Shown here: positions 1 through 9,882 of the stretch, one piece after another
Numbering within the stretch: position 1 is the first letter of the stretch
Layout of the letters: the number at the start of each line of letters is the position of its first letter
Assembly: GCA_963726125.1 (NCBI GenBank)
Contig: CAVSBG010000009.1
Coordinates: 248,001 to 312,000, forward strand
Reading direction: 5' to 3'
Source of the DNA: JAMXLO01 sp963726125
Lineage (GTDB): Bacteria > Pseudomonadota > Alphaproteobacteria > Acetobacterales > Acetobacteraceae
DNA: 64,000 bases
Position numbers and translations under genes: made by a program
Notes under the pieces: generated by a model
What the model was told of the DNA's origin: nothing
Database searches by the model: none
What the model saw: the letters and a program-made list of their open reading frames with translations, nothing else

Positions 1-403
1 CGGTCGCCTCGATCGCCCAGCGCAAGCCGCTCAATCCGGACACGTTGCCGATCTCGTGCGGGTCCCAGCAGATTGTCGTCGTGCCCTGCGGCACCACCAC
101 CTCGGCATAACGCCGAGGTGTCACCATCGAACTTTCAATGTGCAGATGGGTATCGATCAGTCCCGGCGCGACAATCCGGTTCGCCAAGTCGATCATCTCC
201 GCCGCGTCCGAGCGTGTGCCGGCGGGATGCACGCTTGCGATCAATGGACCGATCAGGCCGATGTCCGCGGACCGCAATTCCCCGGTGGCCACATCGGCGA
301 CCAGGCCGCCCGTCAAAAGCACATCGAACCGACCCTGGCCGCGTGCGGCGCGTACCGCGCGGTCGCGCAATGCGGCATCGTGGAGATCATACGGTTCAGA
401 CAT
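1..403 (-). CDS. ade: Adenine deaminase, N-terminal part (cut by window edge)
   Basis: Reading the minus strand from an ATG at 403 gives about 134 residues before the window edge. They contain the hallmarks of adenine deaminase: a region ending in APGLIDTHLHIESSMVTP, then YAEVVVPQGTTTICWDPHE and IGNVSGLSGL. DTHLH supplies the metal-binding histidines of the amidohydrolase fold and the ESSMVTP/DPHEI signature is characteristic of Ade, which deaminates adenine to hypoxanthine. The start overlaps the last 8 bases of the upstream hyuB-like gene, so the three minus-strand genes probably form one operon for purine or cyclic-amide breakdown. The C-terminal half lies outside the window, so intactness cannot be judged. 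Confidence 0.85.
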   Translation of the reverse strand, partial: MSEPYDLHDAALRDRAVRAARGQGRFDVLLTGGLVADVATGELRSADIGLIGPLIASVHPAGTRSDAAEMIDLANRIVAPGLIDTHLHIESSMVTPRRYAEVVVPQGTTTICWDPHEIGNVSGLSGLRWAIEAT

Positions 404-2072
404 TGCCGCGGTACCCATAGAATTCGCGCGCCGCTTCCAGACTGATCTTGCCGTCGCGCAGATCCTTTTGCACATCCGCAGGATCGCGCTCGGTTGCCGC
501 GCCATAACCGCCGCCGCCGGCGGTGGCGATGACCATCCGATCGCCGGTGCGCAGGGTCGAGACGATCTTCGATTTCACCACTTCCTCGTCGCCGCCCGCG
601 CGTTTGATCACAGCGTGGGCGCGACCGCCCGAGGCACCATCCGCTACACCTGCCGCCTCGCACAGATGTCGTTCGCCGCGATAGGTCACCGTCGTTTCGC
701 CGTCCAGCAACTCATATTCGAACAGGCCGCCGAGACCACCTCGGTGTTTTCCCGGCCCGCCAGAATCGCAATTCAGCGCCAGACGGTGCACGCGGATTGG
801 TGCTTCCATCATCAGCGCCTCAGCTGGAACATTCAGACAGTTGCTGGCATCCGTCTCGATCACATCAACGCCGTCCAGATGCGACGATGCGCCGCTGCCA
901 GCGACCAAAAGCTGTGACGTGACATAGCGTCGTCCATCGGATCGCTGACCGCCGAAATGCATGATCACGATTTCGCTGCCCGAGTTGGCCGGAACACGAT
1001 CCGGCGCCGCCTGACGCAGAGCACCCAGAATACAAGTGGTGATCCGCTTGATCGTCGATGTGCGGCAACCAGTGGGTGCAGGCTCACGAGGATTGACCAG
1101 GCTGCCTTCCGGCAAATGGAACGCAAGAGGGCGGAAGCATCCGCCATTGTTCGGGATGTGGCCTTGCGGATCCGTCACCGAACGCACCGCGAAACAAGCC
1201 GCCGCATAAGGCCCGGACGCCATGCAATTGAACGGACCGCGCACCTGAGGCGACGTGCCGGTGAAATCGCACATCATCTCCCCGTCGGCTATCGTCACCG
1301 CAACCTCGATGCGCACCAGCTTGTCGAGTTCGATACCGTCGTTGTCGAGATAATCGACATGGCGATACGTGCCACTCTTCAGGCCTCGCAATGCCTGGCG
1401 CGTCATAAGCTCTGCACGATCCAGCAGTTCGTTGAACAGCGCCAGCAATTCAGCCTGGCCAAACGTGCCGGCCAGTTCCCCCAGCCGCCGCGCGCCTATG
1501 GTGCAAGCCGCGATCTGTGCATTCAGGTCACCCATCAGCACATCAGGCAGACGCACGTTCTGCCGCAACATCGCGATCAACGTGTCATTCAGCACGTCGC
1601 CACGGCGATATTGCAAGAGCGGGATGCGGATGCCTTCCTGATAGATCTCCGTCGCATTGGTCGGCGTGGAGCCTGGCGCCATGCCGCCGACATCCTGGTG
1701 ATGAGTCATCGCCGCACTGATCGCCATCACGCGACCATTGGCGAACACCGGCATCATGATCGCAATATCCGGCAGGTGCGTGCCACCAAGATAGGTGTCG
1801 TTGAGGATCCAGATATCGCCTTCGCCCATCTGTTCAAGCGGCACAGTCTGCAGCAGACGTCTCACCATTGGCGTCAGCGCGCCAAGATGTATCGGCACTG
1901 CGAGTGCCTGCGCCAACGTCTCGCCTTGCAGCGTGAACAGGCTGGCCGAGGCATCGAGACCCTCTTTCACGATGGCGGAGAAAGCGCTGCGCACCAGCGT
2001 AAGCTGCATCTCGTTGGCAATGCCATCGAGTTTGTTGCGCAGCACCTCGAGCGTGATCGGATCAATATCCAT
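396..2072 (-). CDS. hyuB: Hydantoinase B / oxoprolinase family protein (HyuB-like)
   Basis: This 558-residue protein matches the hydantoinase B/5-oxoprolinase B family, which works with HyuA in ATP-dependent opening of cyclic amides such as N-methylhydantoin, hydantoin or 5-oxoproline. The visible family features are the N-terminal MDIDPITLEVLRNKLDGIA, the NDTYLGGTHLPDI motif, and THHQDVGGMAPGS with its histidine cluster near residues 120-135. Length is normal for the family. Its ATG follows the hyuA stop codon by one base, so the subunits are translationally coupled. The exact substrate cannot be read from sequence; the downstream adenine deaminase suggests nitrogen heterocycles. Confidence 0.9.
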   Translation of the reverse strand: MDIDPITLEVLRNKLDGIANEMQLTLVRSAFSAIVKEGLDASASLFTLQGETLAQALAVPIHLGALTPMVRRLLQTVPLEQMGEGDIWILNDTYLGGTHLPDIAIMMPVFANGRVMAISAAMTHHQDVGGMAPGSTPTNATEIYQEGIRIPLLQYRRGDVLNDTLIAMLRQNVRLPDVLMGDLNAQIAACTIGARRLGELAGTFGQAELLALFNELLDRAELMTRQALRGLKSGTYRHVDYLDNDGIELDKLVRIEVAVTIADGEMMCDFTGTSPQVRGPFNCMASGPYAAACFAVRSVTDPQGHIPNNGGCFRPLAFHLPEGSLVNPREPAPTGCRTSTIKRITTCILGALRQAAPDRVPANSGSEIVIMHFGGQRSDGRRYVTSQLLVAGSGASSHLDGVDVIETDASNCLNVPAEALMMEAPIRVHRLALNCDSGGPGKHRGGLGGLFEYELLDGETTVTYRGERHLCEAAGVADGASGGRAHAVIKRAGGDEEVVKSKIVSTLRTGDRMVIATAGGGGYGAATERDPADVQKDLRDGKISLEAAREFYGYRGNV

Positions 2073-2073
2073 G

Positions 2074-4131
2074 TCAGCCTCGTGTCAGCAGAAGATTGCC
2101 ATTGTCGAGCACGGTTCCGCCCCAACCTGGCTCGATCAGCGTCGTCGTATCGTCCTGTTCGATGATCGTAGGGCCGCTGCAAGTAAATCCAACAGGCATT
2201 GCAGCGCGACCATAGATCGTCGCCTGCACCGGTGCAGAAGTGCCAGCCACTCGGACCGCACGCTGCGCCTTGCGCGGATCGACATCGAGCGGACGGTAGG
2301 TGCCTTCATCCAAAAAGTCGCTACCGCCGGCACGATGCACGGCACGCAGATTGACGATCGCGGCGGGCTGTTCCGTTGCATGACCGTAGATGCGATCGTG
2401 CAGCTTCAGAAAATCTCGATAAAGCGTGCTGAGCGGATCGGATGCATCGACAGCGAGCGGCACGGCCAGGTGATAAGATTGGCCGATGTACCAGACATCA
2501 GCGAAGTACTGTATGGACACAAGCAAATCGCCAAGGCTTTCCTCCGCCATCAAACGTGCGCACGAACCATCCAGTTCGATCAACGCGCCACGCACGTCGG
2601 CAAATTCCAGACCCGTAAGCGGGCGTGGAAATGCCGTCGTCACTTCGTGCTCAATCGGAGCGGCAAGCAGCCCCGCCGCTGACAGGACGCCCGGATGACG
2701 TGGGATCAGCACGTTACCAATGCCAAGTTCCGTAGCGAGCGCGGTGGCATGGATCGGCCCAGCACCACCGAGCGCAACCAACGTAAAATGCCGAGGATCG
2801 CGACCGCGGCGGATCGATACGAGTCGAATGCCCTCGACCATCTGCGCATTCACAACGCGATGGATGCCAAGCGCCGCGTCTTCCACCGACAGACCGAGCG
2901 GTCGCGCGATCCGCTGTTCGATCGCCGTGCGCGCCAGCGCCGGATCCAGCGCCACCGACCCACCAGCGAAATATGCCGGATCGAGCCAGCCAAGCACGAC
3001 CGATGCATCTGTCACGGTGGCTTCCTCGCCGCCGCGTCCATAGCAGGCAGGACCAGGCTCGGACCCTGCCGAATGCGGACCGACACGCAGCCCCCCAGCG
3101 CCGTCGAGCCAAGCTATCGACCCGCCACCCGCGCCAATTGCGTTCACATCCACCATCGGCACGCGGACCGGAAATCCCGCGATGGCGCCTTGCGCGCGAA
3201 TCACCGGCTCGCCCGCTTCCACCAGCGCGATATCGCTCGATGTGCCGCCGACATCGATCGTGATCAGGTCGCGATAGCCCGACGAGCGGCCAACGATGGC
3301 GCCGCCGATCACGCCGGCAGCCGGACCGGACAGGAACAGCCGCACGGGTCGCTGACGCGCAACCGCTGTACCAGCAAGGCCACCGCGTGATTGCATGATC
3401 TGCAACGGCGCCGTCACCTCCGCCTCGCGCAGTCCGTGCTGCAAGCGCTCCAGATAACGGCTGACGACGGGCTTCATGTAAGCGTCGAACGCAGTCACCA
3501 CGGTGCGTTCATATTCGCGGAAGGTTGGGTCGACCTCGCAGGACAGCGACACCGCGATGCCCGGATGCGCGGCTTCGATCAGTTCGCGCGTGCGCTGCTC
3601 ATGTTCCGGGTGCAGAAAGGAAAACAAATAGCATACCGCGATCGCCTGAGCGCCGTCCGCGACAAGTTCCGCCGCAGCACGCAGCACCGACTCCTCGTCG
3701 AGCGTAACAATGACCTCGCCCTGCGCCGAGACCTGCTCGCGGGCTTCCTTGCGTTGTGCACCGGGCGCGAGGAACACGGGTGTGACCGGTTCCAGCATGA
3801 TGCGGTGCAGGTCCTGGCGAAGCTGATACCCGATCTCCAGCACGTCGCGAAAGCCCTCGCTGGTGATCAGCCCGATCTTTGCGCCCTTCCGTTCCAGCAC
3901 CGCATTGGTGGCGATCGTCGTGCCATGTAGGAAGCGCGCGATCTCCACAGCGGCGACATCGAGGCTTCGCGAAAGATGCGTGATCGCGTTCAGCACCGCC
4001 TGGCTCGGATCGCCTCGTGAGGTGGGAATCTTAAGCGTTCGCATCGGTTCGCCCGCGCGGCGGCAGACGATGTCAGTGAAGGTGCCGCCGATATCGACGC
4101 CGATATCAACCGAACGTGTCGAGCCTGTCAT
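2074..4131 (-). CDS. hyuA: Hydantoinase A / oxoprolinase family protein (HyuA-like)
   Basis: This 685-residue ATP-binding partner of HyuB begins with GVDIGGTFTDIV (about residues 11-22), the acetate-kinase/actin-type phosphate-binding loop of hydantoinase A. A second motif, TIDVGGTSSDIALVE, lies near residue 290. The family hydrolyses ATP to open hydantoins, 5-oxoproline or related lactams. It is the first gene of a tightly packed minus-strand run hyuA-hyuB-ade. A 123-bp gap separates it from the divergent exporter at 4255, so promoters for both probably lie there. Intact and full length; substrate unknown. Confidence 0.9.
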   Translation of the reverse strand: MTGSTRSVDIGVDIGGTFTDIVCRRAGEPMRTLKIPTSRGDPSQAVLNAITHLSRSLDVAAVEIARFLHGTTIATNAVLERKGAKIGLITSEGFRDVLEIGYQLRQDLHRIMLEPVTPVFLAPGAQRKEAREQVSAQGEVIVTLDEESVLRAAAELVADGAQAIAVCYLFSFLHPEHEQRTRELIEAAHPGIAVSLSCEVDPTFREYERTVVTAFDAYMKPVVSRYLERLQHGLREAEVTAPLQIMQSRGGLAGTAVARQRPVRLFLSGPAAGVIGGAIVGRSSGYRDLITIDVGGTSSDIALVEAGEPVIRAQGAIAGFPVRVPMVDVNAIGAGGGSIAWLDGAGGLRVGPHSAGSEPGPACYGRGGEEATVTDASVVLGWLDPAYFAGGSVALDPALARTAIEQRIARPLGLSVEDAALGIHRVVNAQMVEGIRLVSIRRGRDPRHFTLVALGGAGPIHATALATELGIGNVLIPRHPGVLSAAGLLAAPIEHEVTTAFPRPLTGLEFADVRGALIELDGSCARLMAEESLGDLLVSIQYFADVWYIGQSYHLAVPLAVDASDPLSTLYRDFLKLHDRIYGHATEQPAAIVNLRAVHRAGGSDFLDEGTYRPLDVDPRKAQRAVRVAGTSAPVQATIYGRAAMPVGFTCSGPTIIEQDDTTTLIEPGWGGTVLDNGNLLLTRG

Positions 4132-4254
4132 GCGATGTGTCGATCGCCTCCGTGGGTCCGATGCCTGGATAGCACGGCAGGCTTGCCGTCGTGCAGGTTG
4201 TCAGCCGCCGGTGAGGGTGACAGAAAGCCCGCCGCGTCCCAACCATAACGAGGC

Positions 4255-5763
4255 TTGCCTGTGCCCGACGAGGGGTTCCCGACGACGACCGCCCCGCTGA
4301 CTGTCGCGCACTCGACCTTGGGACGCCGCAAGTTGGTGCTGGCCGCCTGCCTGATGGCGACATTCATGGCAGCGGTTGAAAGCTCCATCGTCGCCACCGC
4401 GATGCCGACGATCGTCGCGGATCTGGGCGGGTTCGAGCTGTTCTCCTGGGTCTTCGCGGTTTACCTGCTGACCCAGGCTGTCAGCATTCCAGTCTATGGC
4501 CGCCTGGCCGACATCTATGGCCGCAAGAAGGTGTTCTACTTCGGTGCGGGTTTGTTCCTTGTGGGTTCGACCCTGTGCGGCTTCGCCCACAGCATGGTGG
4601 CGCTGATTCTGTTCCGCGCATTGCAGGGCTTTGGCGGTGGCGGAGTGCAGCCGATCTCAATGACCATCCTCGGCGACATTTATACCCCGACCGAGCGGGC
4701 GCACGTGCAGGGCCTGGTCTCCAGTGTGTTCGGCGTTTCAGCGATCCTCGGCCCATCGCTCGGCGCGTTCCTGGTGGAGCATGTGAGCTGGCACTACATC
4801 TTCTGGGTCAATCTGCCGATCGGCGCGGCCGCAATCATCATGATCGCGACATTTCTCCAGGAGCCAGGCGGGCACAACCCACGGCGCATCGACTATCTCG
4901 GATCGGTGCTGATGATGGCGGCGATGACCGCTCTGATGATGGTGTTGGTGCAAGCCAGCAGCCTGCCAACGGCAACGCTTTGGATCGTCGGCGCAATCGG
5001 CAGTGCAGCGTTCGTAGCCCTCATTGTTCACGAGCTGAACATTCCAGAACCGATGCTGCCGTTGGAACTCTGGCGCCAGCATCGCATCATCGTCGTCGGC
5101 AGCTTCGGCGGAGCGGTGATCGCTGCGGTGATGACCGGCGTCTCCGCGTTCCTCCCAACCTATGTGCAGGGCGCAATGGGCCGCAGCGCGCTCGCCGGAG
5201 GACTGGTGTTGGGCGCGATGTCGGTCACCTGGGCGGTCGCCAGCTTCTTCGGCGGTCGACTGATGGTGCGCACGACCTATCGACTGACAGCAGTCCTGGG
5301 CACGCTGTGTCTGGTCGCCGGAACCGCCGTCCTGATCGCGCTGACACCGGAACGAGGCGTGGTATGGGCAAGTGCAGGTTCGCTGCTGATCGGCGTCGGC
5401 ATGGGACTGTGCAACACCACGTTCATCGTATCGATCCAGGCGGCCGTGCCCTGGCACCAGCGCGGCGCAGCGACCTCGTCCTGCATGTTTCTGCGCTTCG
5501 TGGGGCAGTCGCTGGGCGCAGCATCATTCGGGGCGGTGTTGAACTTCACCCTGTTGCGAGAGACACCCGACGCAGAGCACGCGGTGAACCGGTTGCTTGA
5601 TCCAGCCCAACGTGGCGATCTGCCGCCAATGGAACTGACGCACCTGACTGACCTGATCGCGCGGGGTATTCACAACACCTACGTGCTGGCCGGCGTCTTA
5701 TCCGTGGCAGCGCTGCTTCTCGCGCTAATGCTGCCATCACGGCTCAGTCCGACACGGCAATAG
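4255..5763 (+). CDS. MFS multidrug efflux transporter, DHA2 (EmrB/QacA) family
   Basis: A 502-residue integral membrane protein with the 14-helix drug:H+ antiporter-2 layout. The first helix contains the family motif around MAAVESSIVATAMPTIVADL. The loop motif YGRLADIYGRKKVF (MFS motif A) follows helix 2, and LGPSLGAFLVEHVSWHYIFW (motif C region) lies near residues 160-185. It probably exports lipophilic compounds at the cytoplasmic membrane. The first codon of this frame is TTG at 4255; GTG at 4261 is an equally possible start. It is transcribed divergently from hyuAB and has no adjacent HlyD/EmrA-type adaptor. The cargo is unknown. Confidence 0.88.
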   Translation: MPVPDEGFPTTTAPLTVAHSTLGRRKLVLAACLMATFMAAVESSIVATAMPTIVADLGGFELFSWVFAVYLLTQAVSIPVYGRLADIYGRKKVFYFGAGLFLVGSTLCGFAHSMVALILFRALQGFGGGGVQPISMTILGDIYTPTERAHVQGLVSSVFGVSAILGPSLGAFLVEHVSWHYIFWVNLPIGAAAIIMIATFLQEPGGHNPRRIDYLGSVLMMAAMTALMMVLVQASSLPTATLWIVGAIGSAAFVALIVHELNIPEPMLPLELWRQHRIIVVGSFGGAVIAAVMTGVSAFLPTYVQGAMGRSALAGGLVLGAMSVTWAVASFFGGRLMVRTTYRLTAVLGTLCLVAGTAVLIALTPERGVVWASAGSLLIGVGMGLCNTTFIVSIQAAVPWHQRGAATSSCMFLRFVGQSLGAASFGAVLNFTLLRETPDAEHAVNRLLDPAQRGDLPPMELTHLTDLIARGIHNTYVLAGVLSVAALLLALMLPSRLSPTRQ

Positions 5764-5787
5764 CGCTCGGCGCCAACGGACCGCCGA

Positions 5788-7566
5788 TCACTCCCGCGGC
5801 CGGAGATATTCCGCAATCAGGAACAGGCACGTGACGATGGTCAGAACCACGACCGATGCGGCCGCAAGTGTTGGGCTGACCTGAAGCTGGATGTCATCCC
5901 ACATCTGCCGCGGCAGCGTTGTCTTCAGCCCACCGCCGATGAACAGCGCCACCGTCAACTCTTCGAACGAATGCAGGAACGCGAAGATGAACGCTGCCGA
6001 CAGCCCGCCACTGACCAATGGAACGGTGATCCGGCTGAGCGCGCGGCGGCGGTTAGCACCAAGTGTCGCTGCCGCCTGGTTGAGCCGCCAGTCATAGCCG
6101 CGCAGCGTCGCAAGCAGGATGACGAACGCGAGCGGTATACCGCCCACCGTGTGACCGATGGTGATGCCGAGGTCGGTGGCGATCAGCCCCATCTGCGCGA
6201 ATAGGTAGAACAGCGCCACGGCGGTCACGATCGGCGGTATCACGATCGGCGACAGGAACAATACGAACACCGCTCCGGAGAAGCGGCTCGGACTGCGTGC
6301 GATCCCATACGCGGCCGGCACACTGATGATCAACGTGATGCAGGCACTCGCGAGGCCAATGGCGAATGACCGTATCGTCGCCGCCACCCAGACCGGTGAG
6401 GCAAGATACTCGTGGAACCACCGCAGGCTGTAGCTCGGCGGCGGAAACGTCAGAAAATTCGAACTCGTGAAAGCCATCGGAACAAACGCAACGATCGGCA
6501 GCAACAGCAGTGCGACCAGCGTCCAGGCATAAGCAGGCAGCAGCCATGTGAACCCACGCCGACCGGTCAGCGGCGTGGCCCCGCGCACAACGACATCGAA
6601 AACCGCGGCGACGCGCGCGAGAACGATCAGTCCGAAGCGGCGCGTCAAACTATCGCTGGTGTTGCGTCCATCGGACCCACCCGACATTGACGACAGACCG
6701 AACAGAAGATCGTAGATCAGGCAGGTGAACAGCGCCGAAACGACCAGCATGGTGGCGAGCGCACTCGCGAATTGCCAGTTCTGCTGGCCAAGGATCTGCT
6801 GAATGACCATCTGTCCCAGCATCGTCTCGCGTGGTCCGCCGAGCAGCGCAGGCGTAATGAAGAAGCCCAGCGACGCGATGAACACAAGTAGCCCGGCGGC
6901 CGCCACGCCCGGCACCGAAAGCTGGAAGAAGACACGCCAGAATGCCTGAACGCCCGAGGCTCCCATCGTCGCGGCGGCCATCGGCAGGCGACTGTCGATC
7001 TGGTTCATCACCGGCAGCATCGTGATGATCGCCAACGGCAGCATCGTGTGGGTCATGCCGAACACAACGGAGCCTCGGCTGAACAGCAACTCCGGCGGTT
7101 GCGCAATGCCAATGGATTTCAGCACGCCCGCGACGACGCCCATGTGACCGAGCAGGACCATCCATACGAAATTCTTCACCAGCGCGCTGGTCCAGAACGG
7201 AAACAGCACCAGCAGGCCGAGCAACCGCTGGCGTCGCTTCGGCTGCCTGCTCAGCCAGTAAGCGACCGGATAACCCAGCAGAAGGCACAGCAGGGTAACG
7301 TCGAATGCGATCGCGAACGTCGTGCCGAGGATGCGCGTATAGACAGGCACACCGAACGCGCGCGCATAGGCGGCGAGCGAGAAGTCGCCCGTGTCGCTGT
7401 CCTGGATGCTGAGCGAGAGCAGGCGCAGGCACGGCAACAGCAGGAAGATCAGCAGATACGCAAGGCCCGGCAGTGTCAGCCACAGCGCGCCGGGGCGCCA
7501 GCGTAACAAGAATCGCGGTATGGGCAGCACCCCCTCCGAAGAGGGAGCGCTATATTGTGTGTTCAC
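5788..7566 (-). CDS. ABC transporter permease, fused double unit (polyamine/Fe3+ type)
   Basis: At 592 residues this is about twice the size of a PotB or PotC permease and carries two complete permease units in one chain. Each unit has an EAA-type coupling loop: AAATMGASGVQAFWRVFF around residues 197-214, and AAATLGANRRRALSRITVP near residue 490. A dozen hydrophobic segments are distributed between them. Such fusions occur in spermidine/putrescine and ferric-iron ABC importers. The GTG start directly abuts the TGA of the binding-protein gene (TGAGTG), so translation is coupled. It forms an importer with the binding protein at 7567-8634 and the ATPase at 8656-9783. Confidence 0.88.
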   Translation of the reverse strand: MNTQYSAPSSEGVLPIPRFLLRWRPGALWLTLPGLAYLLIFLLLPCLRLLSLSIQDSDTGDFSLAAYARAFGVPVYTRILGTTFAIAFDVTLLCLLLGYPVAYWLSRQPKRRQRLLGLLVLFPFWTSALVKNFVWMVLLGHMGVVAGVLKSIGIAQPPELLFSRGSVVFGMTHTMLPLAIITMLPVMNQIDSRLPMAAATMGASGVQAFWRVFFQLSVPGVAAAGLLVFIASLGFFITPALLGGPRETMLGQMVIQQILGQQNWQFASALATMLVVSALFTCLIYDLLFGLSSMSGGSDGRNTSDSLTRRFGLIVLARVAAVFDVVVRGATPLTGRRGFTWLLPAYAWTLVALLLLPIVAFVPMAFTSSNFLTFPPPSYSLRWFHEYLASPVWVAATIRSFAIGLASACITLIISVPAAYGIARSPSRFSGAVFVLFLSPIVIPPIVTAVALFYLFAQMGLIATDLGITIGHTVGGIPLAFVILLATLRGYDWRLNQAAATLGANRRRALSRITVPLVSGGLSAAFIFAFLHSFEELTVALFIGGGLKTTLPRQMWDDIQLQVSPTLAAASVVVLTIVTCLFLIAEYLRPRE

Positions 7567-8634
7567 TCAGCTCAGCAGCCAGTCGTTGAAGCGCTCCACC
7601 AGCTTGCTGCGGTTCTTCGCCCACCAGGCCTCATCGCTTGGCGCCAGCCCTTTGATGTTCTCCGGCGAAGTGGCGAGCACCTTGGCCCGCTCCGGCTTGA
7701 TGAACTGAAAGGCGTTCTGGTTGGTGGGCGCGTTCGCAACAGTGTTCGAGTAGATCGCCTGCTGCTCCGGTTTCATGCAGAACCGCACATACTTCCGGGC
7801 GAGATCGGCGCGTGGCGTACCCTTCGGGATCGACCAGCCGTCGGTTGAGTACAGCCCCTGTGTCCACACCATCTTCACCGGCGCGCCACCTTCAATTGCG
7901 GCATAGGCGCGCCCACCCCAGGTGTCGGACATGTCGACCTCGCCGCTCTGCAGGATCTGCGTGTTCTGTGCGCCGCTGGTCCACCACACGTTTACATGCG
8001 GCTTGATCTTGTCGAGCATCTTGAACGCACGATCCACATCAAGCGGGTAGAGCTTGTCGGCCGGCACACCATCGGCCATCAACGCGCATTCCAGCATCCC
8101 CGCGACACCCTTGTACAGCCCGCGCCGACCAGGGAACTTATCAACGTTCCAGTAATCCGCCCAGTTGTTCGGACCTTTGTCCCCGAACTTATCGGTGCGA
8201 TACGCCAGGATCGTCGAGAACACCGAAAAGCCGAACCAGTTGTTGGTCAGCATGCCCGGCACGATGCCCGGCACCTCATCGGCACCGATGTTGAGCGGGT
8301 CCAGATAGTCCTTCGGATTGGTGAGGTAGCCGACATGTGCCTTCGTCACCATGCACAGGTCCCAGATGTAGCTCTTGGTATCCACCAGCAGCTTGAACTG
8401 CGTCGTCGGGTCCGCATCATGACCGACGCTGGCCGCGCGAATACCCGTTTCCTTCTCGAACGGATCGTTGAATGCCTTCCGGATGGCAGCGCCTGGTGCG
8501 CCTCCGACATCGGCGACCGTGATCTCATCAGCGCCGAATGCGCGCTCCGAGGTCCACACAGTTGGCGCGGCGAGGCCAACAGCAGCCGCGCCGGCGCCGC
8601 GCAGAATGCCGCGTCTTGAGTAACGTCCGTTCAT
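7567..8634 (-). CDS. Extracellular solute-binding protein, PotD-like
   Basis: A 355-residue periplasmic binding protein of the spermidine/putrescine (PotD)/ferric-iron group. The N-terminus MNGRYSRRGILRGAGAAAVG has a twin-arginine motif followed by a hydrophobic stretch, so Tat export is likely. The mature part begins near DEITVADVGGAPG. ATG at 8634 is preferred over an in-frame TTG three bases upstream because it sits well behind GGGGAGACACAT. The gene lies between the ATPase (22 bp upstream) and the fused permease (adjacent). Polyamine, iron or an organic-acid ligand all remain possible. Confidence 0.88.
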   Translation of the reverse strand: MNGRYSRRGILRGAGAAAVGLAAPTVWTSERAFGADEITVADVGGAPGAAIRKAFNDPFEKETGIRAASVGHDADPTTQFKLLVDTKSYIWDLCMVTKAHVGYLTNPKDYLDPLNIGADEVPGIVPGMLTNNWFGFSVFSTILAYRTDKFGDKGPNNWADYWNVDKFPGRRGLYKGVAGMLECALMADGVPADKLYPLDVDRAFKMLDKIKPHVNVWWTSGAQNTQILQSGEVDMSDTWGGRAYAAIEGGAPVKMVWTQGLYSTDGWSIPKGTPRADLARKYVRFCMKPEQQAIYSNTVANAPTNQNAFQFIKPERAKVLATSPENIKGLAPSDEAWWAKNRSKLVERFNDWLLS

Positions 8635-8655
8635 CAATGTGTCTCCCCGGATTGT

Positions 8656-9783
8656 TCAGGCTGCAAGCAGTCGCGCACGGTCGCGGTCCCAGCTTACGAC
8701 GACCGCCTCGCCCACGTCAGGCGACCGTTGCACACTGGCGTGGCGCACCGTCAGCACAGTGCCGGATACCAGCGCGACCAGCAATCTTGTTTCGGCACCG
8801 GCGTAGACGGTCTCGACCACCGTGCCTGCCAGCCCGTCACCCCCAGGCGCGACGCTAAGATGCTCGGGCCGGATCACCAACGCACAGTTGTGTCCCGGTG
8901 TCGCGTGCGTGCCGGTCGGAACGGCCAGTTCGCCGTCGGCGGTAATCAGACAATCCCCGGTTGCGCCCACCTTCCCGCGCAGCACGTTGGAGATGCCGAT
9001 GAAGTCGGCAACGAACGTGTTGAGCGGACGTTCGTAGATGTCCTGCGGCGTGCCAATCTGCTCGATGTGGCCGCCGTTCATCAGGCAGATGCGATCCGAC
9101 AGCGCCAGCGCCTCGTCCTGGTCGTGTGTGACGAACACAATCGTCGCGCCGGTTTCGCGATGCAGCCGCTTGATCTCGATCTGCATCGTCTCCCGCAGCT
9201 TGCGATCGAGCGCGCCGAGCGGTTCGTCCATCAGGATCAGTGCCGGCTGATAAACCAGGCAGCGTGCCAGCGCGACGCGCTGTTGCTGCCCGCCTGACAG
9301 CTCGCGAGGGAACCGGCCGCTGAACGTGCCGAGTCCCACCATGTCGAGCACGCCCGCAACCTTGGCCTTCAATGCGTGCGCCGCCAGGTGCCGCATCTGC
9401 AAGGGAAACGCGACGTTCTCCGCCACCGTCAAATGCGGGAACAGCGCATAGTTCTGGAACACCACGCCCATGTCGCGGCGATGCGCCGGCGTGTGAGTCC
9501 GATCCTCCCCATCGATCAGCAGCCGTCCCGACGTCGGCTCCACCAACCCGCAGATGATCTGCAGCAGCGTGGTCTTGCCCGAGCCCGACGGCCCCAGCAC
9601 GGTCAGCAACTCGCCCGCAGCGATCGTCAGATCCGTCGGATGCAGTACCTCGGCGGAACCGTACCGCTTGCTGATGCCCTCGGTGACGAGCTTGGCGTGC
9701 GGTGTCGATGCGGCGGCAGACGCGCAGCCATACGTCCCGTCAGGATCAAGGCGCAGCCTCGCGAGCTGCATCGGGCGCGGCAC
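8656..9783 (-). CDS. ABC transporter ATP-binding protein, PotA-like
   Basis: A 375-residue ATPase of the spermidine/putrescine/iron importer class. Walker A is GPSGSGKTT (residues 64-72), the signature is LSGGQQQRVALARCL, and Walker B is LILMDEPLGALD. An H-loop follows (IVFVTHDQDEALAL). The C-terminal third resembles a TOBE domain. The first codon in frame is GTG at 9783, with ATG at 9771; the 30 or so residues before KLVTEGISKRYG are unlike other PotA proteins, so the true start may be downstream at a weaker codon. It is the promoter-proximal gene of the three-gene importer operon. Confidence 0.9.
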   Translation of the reverse strand: MPRPMQLARLRLDPDGTYGCASAAASTPHAKLVTEGISKRYGSAEVLHPTDLTIAAGELLTVLGPSGSGKTTLLQIICGLVEPTSGRLLIDGEDRTHTPAHRRDMGVVFQNYALFPHLTVAENVAFPLQMRHLAAHALKAKVAGVLDMVGLGTFSGRFPRELSGGQQQRVALARCLVYQPALILMDEPLGALDRKLRETMQIEIKRLHRETGATIVFVTHDQDEALALSDRICLMNGGHIEQIGTPQDIYERPLNTFVADFIGISNVLRGKVGATGDCLITADGELAVPTGTHATPGHNCALVIRPEHLSVAPGGDGLAGTVVETVYAGAETRLLVALVSGTVLTVRHASVQRSPDVGEAVVVSWDRDRARLLAA

Positions 9784-9882
9784 GCCGTTCTCCTCGCCGT
9801 GTTGGTTAGGCTTGGTTTAGCAATTTTCACGCCAATGGCCAGGACGGCGCCGGCGCAGAGACCCGCAATCGCGCGCCAAACC

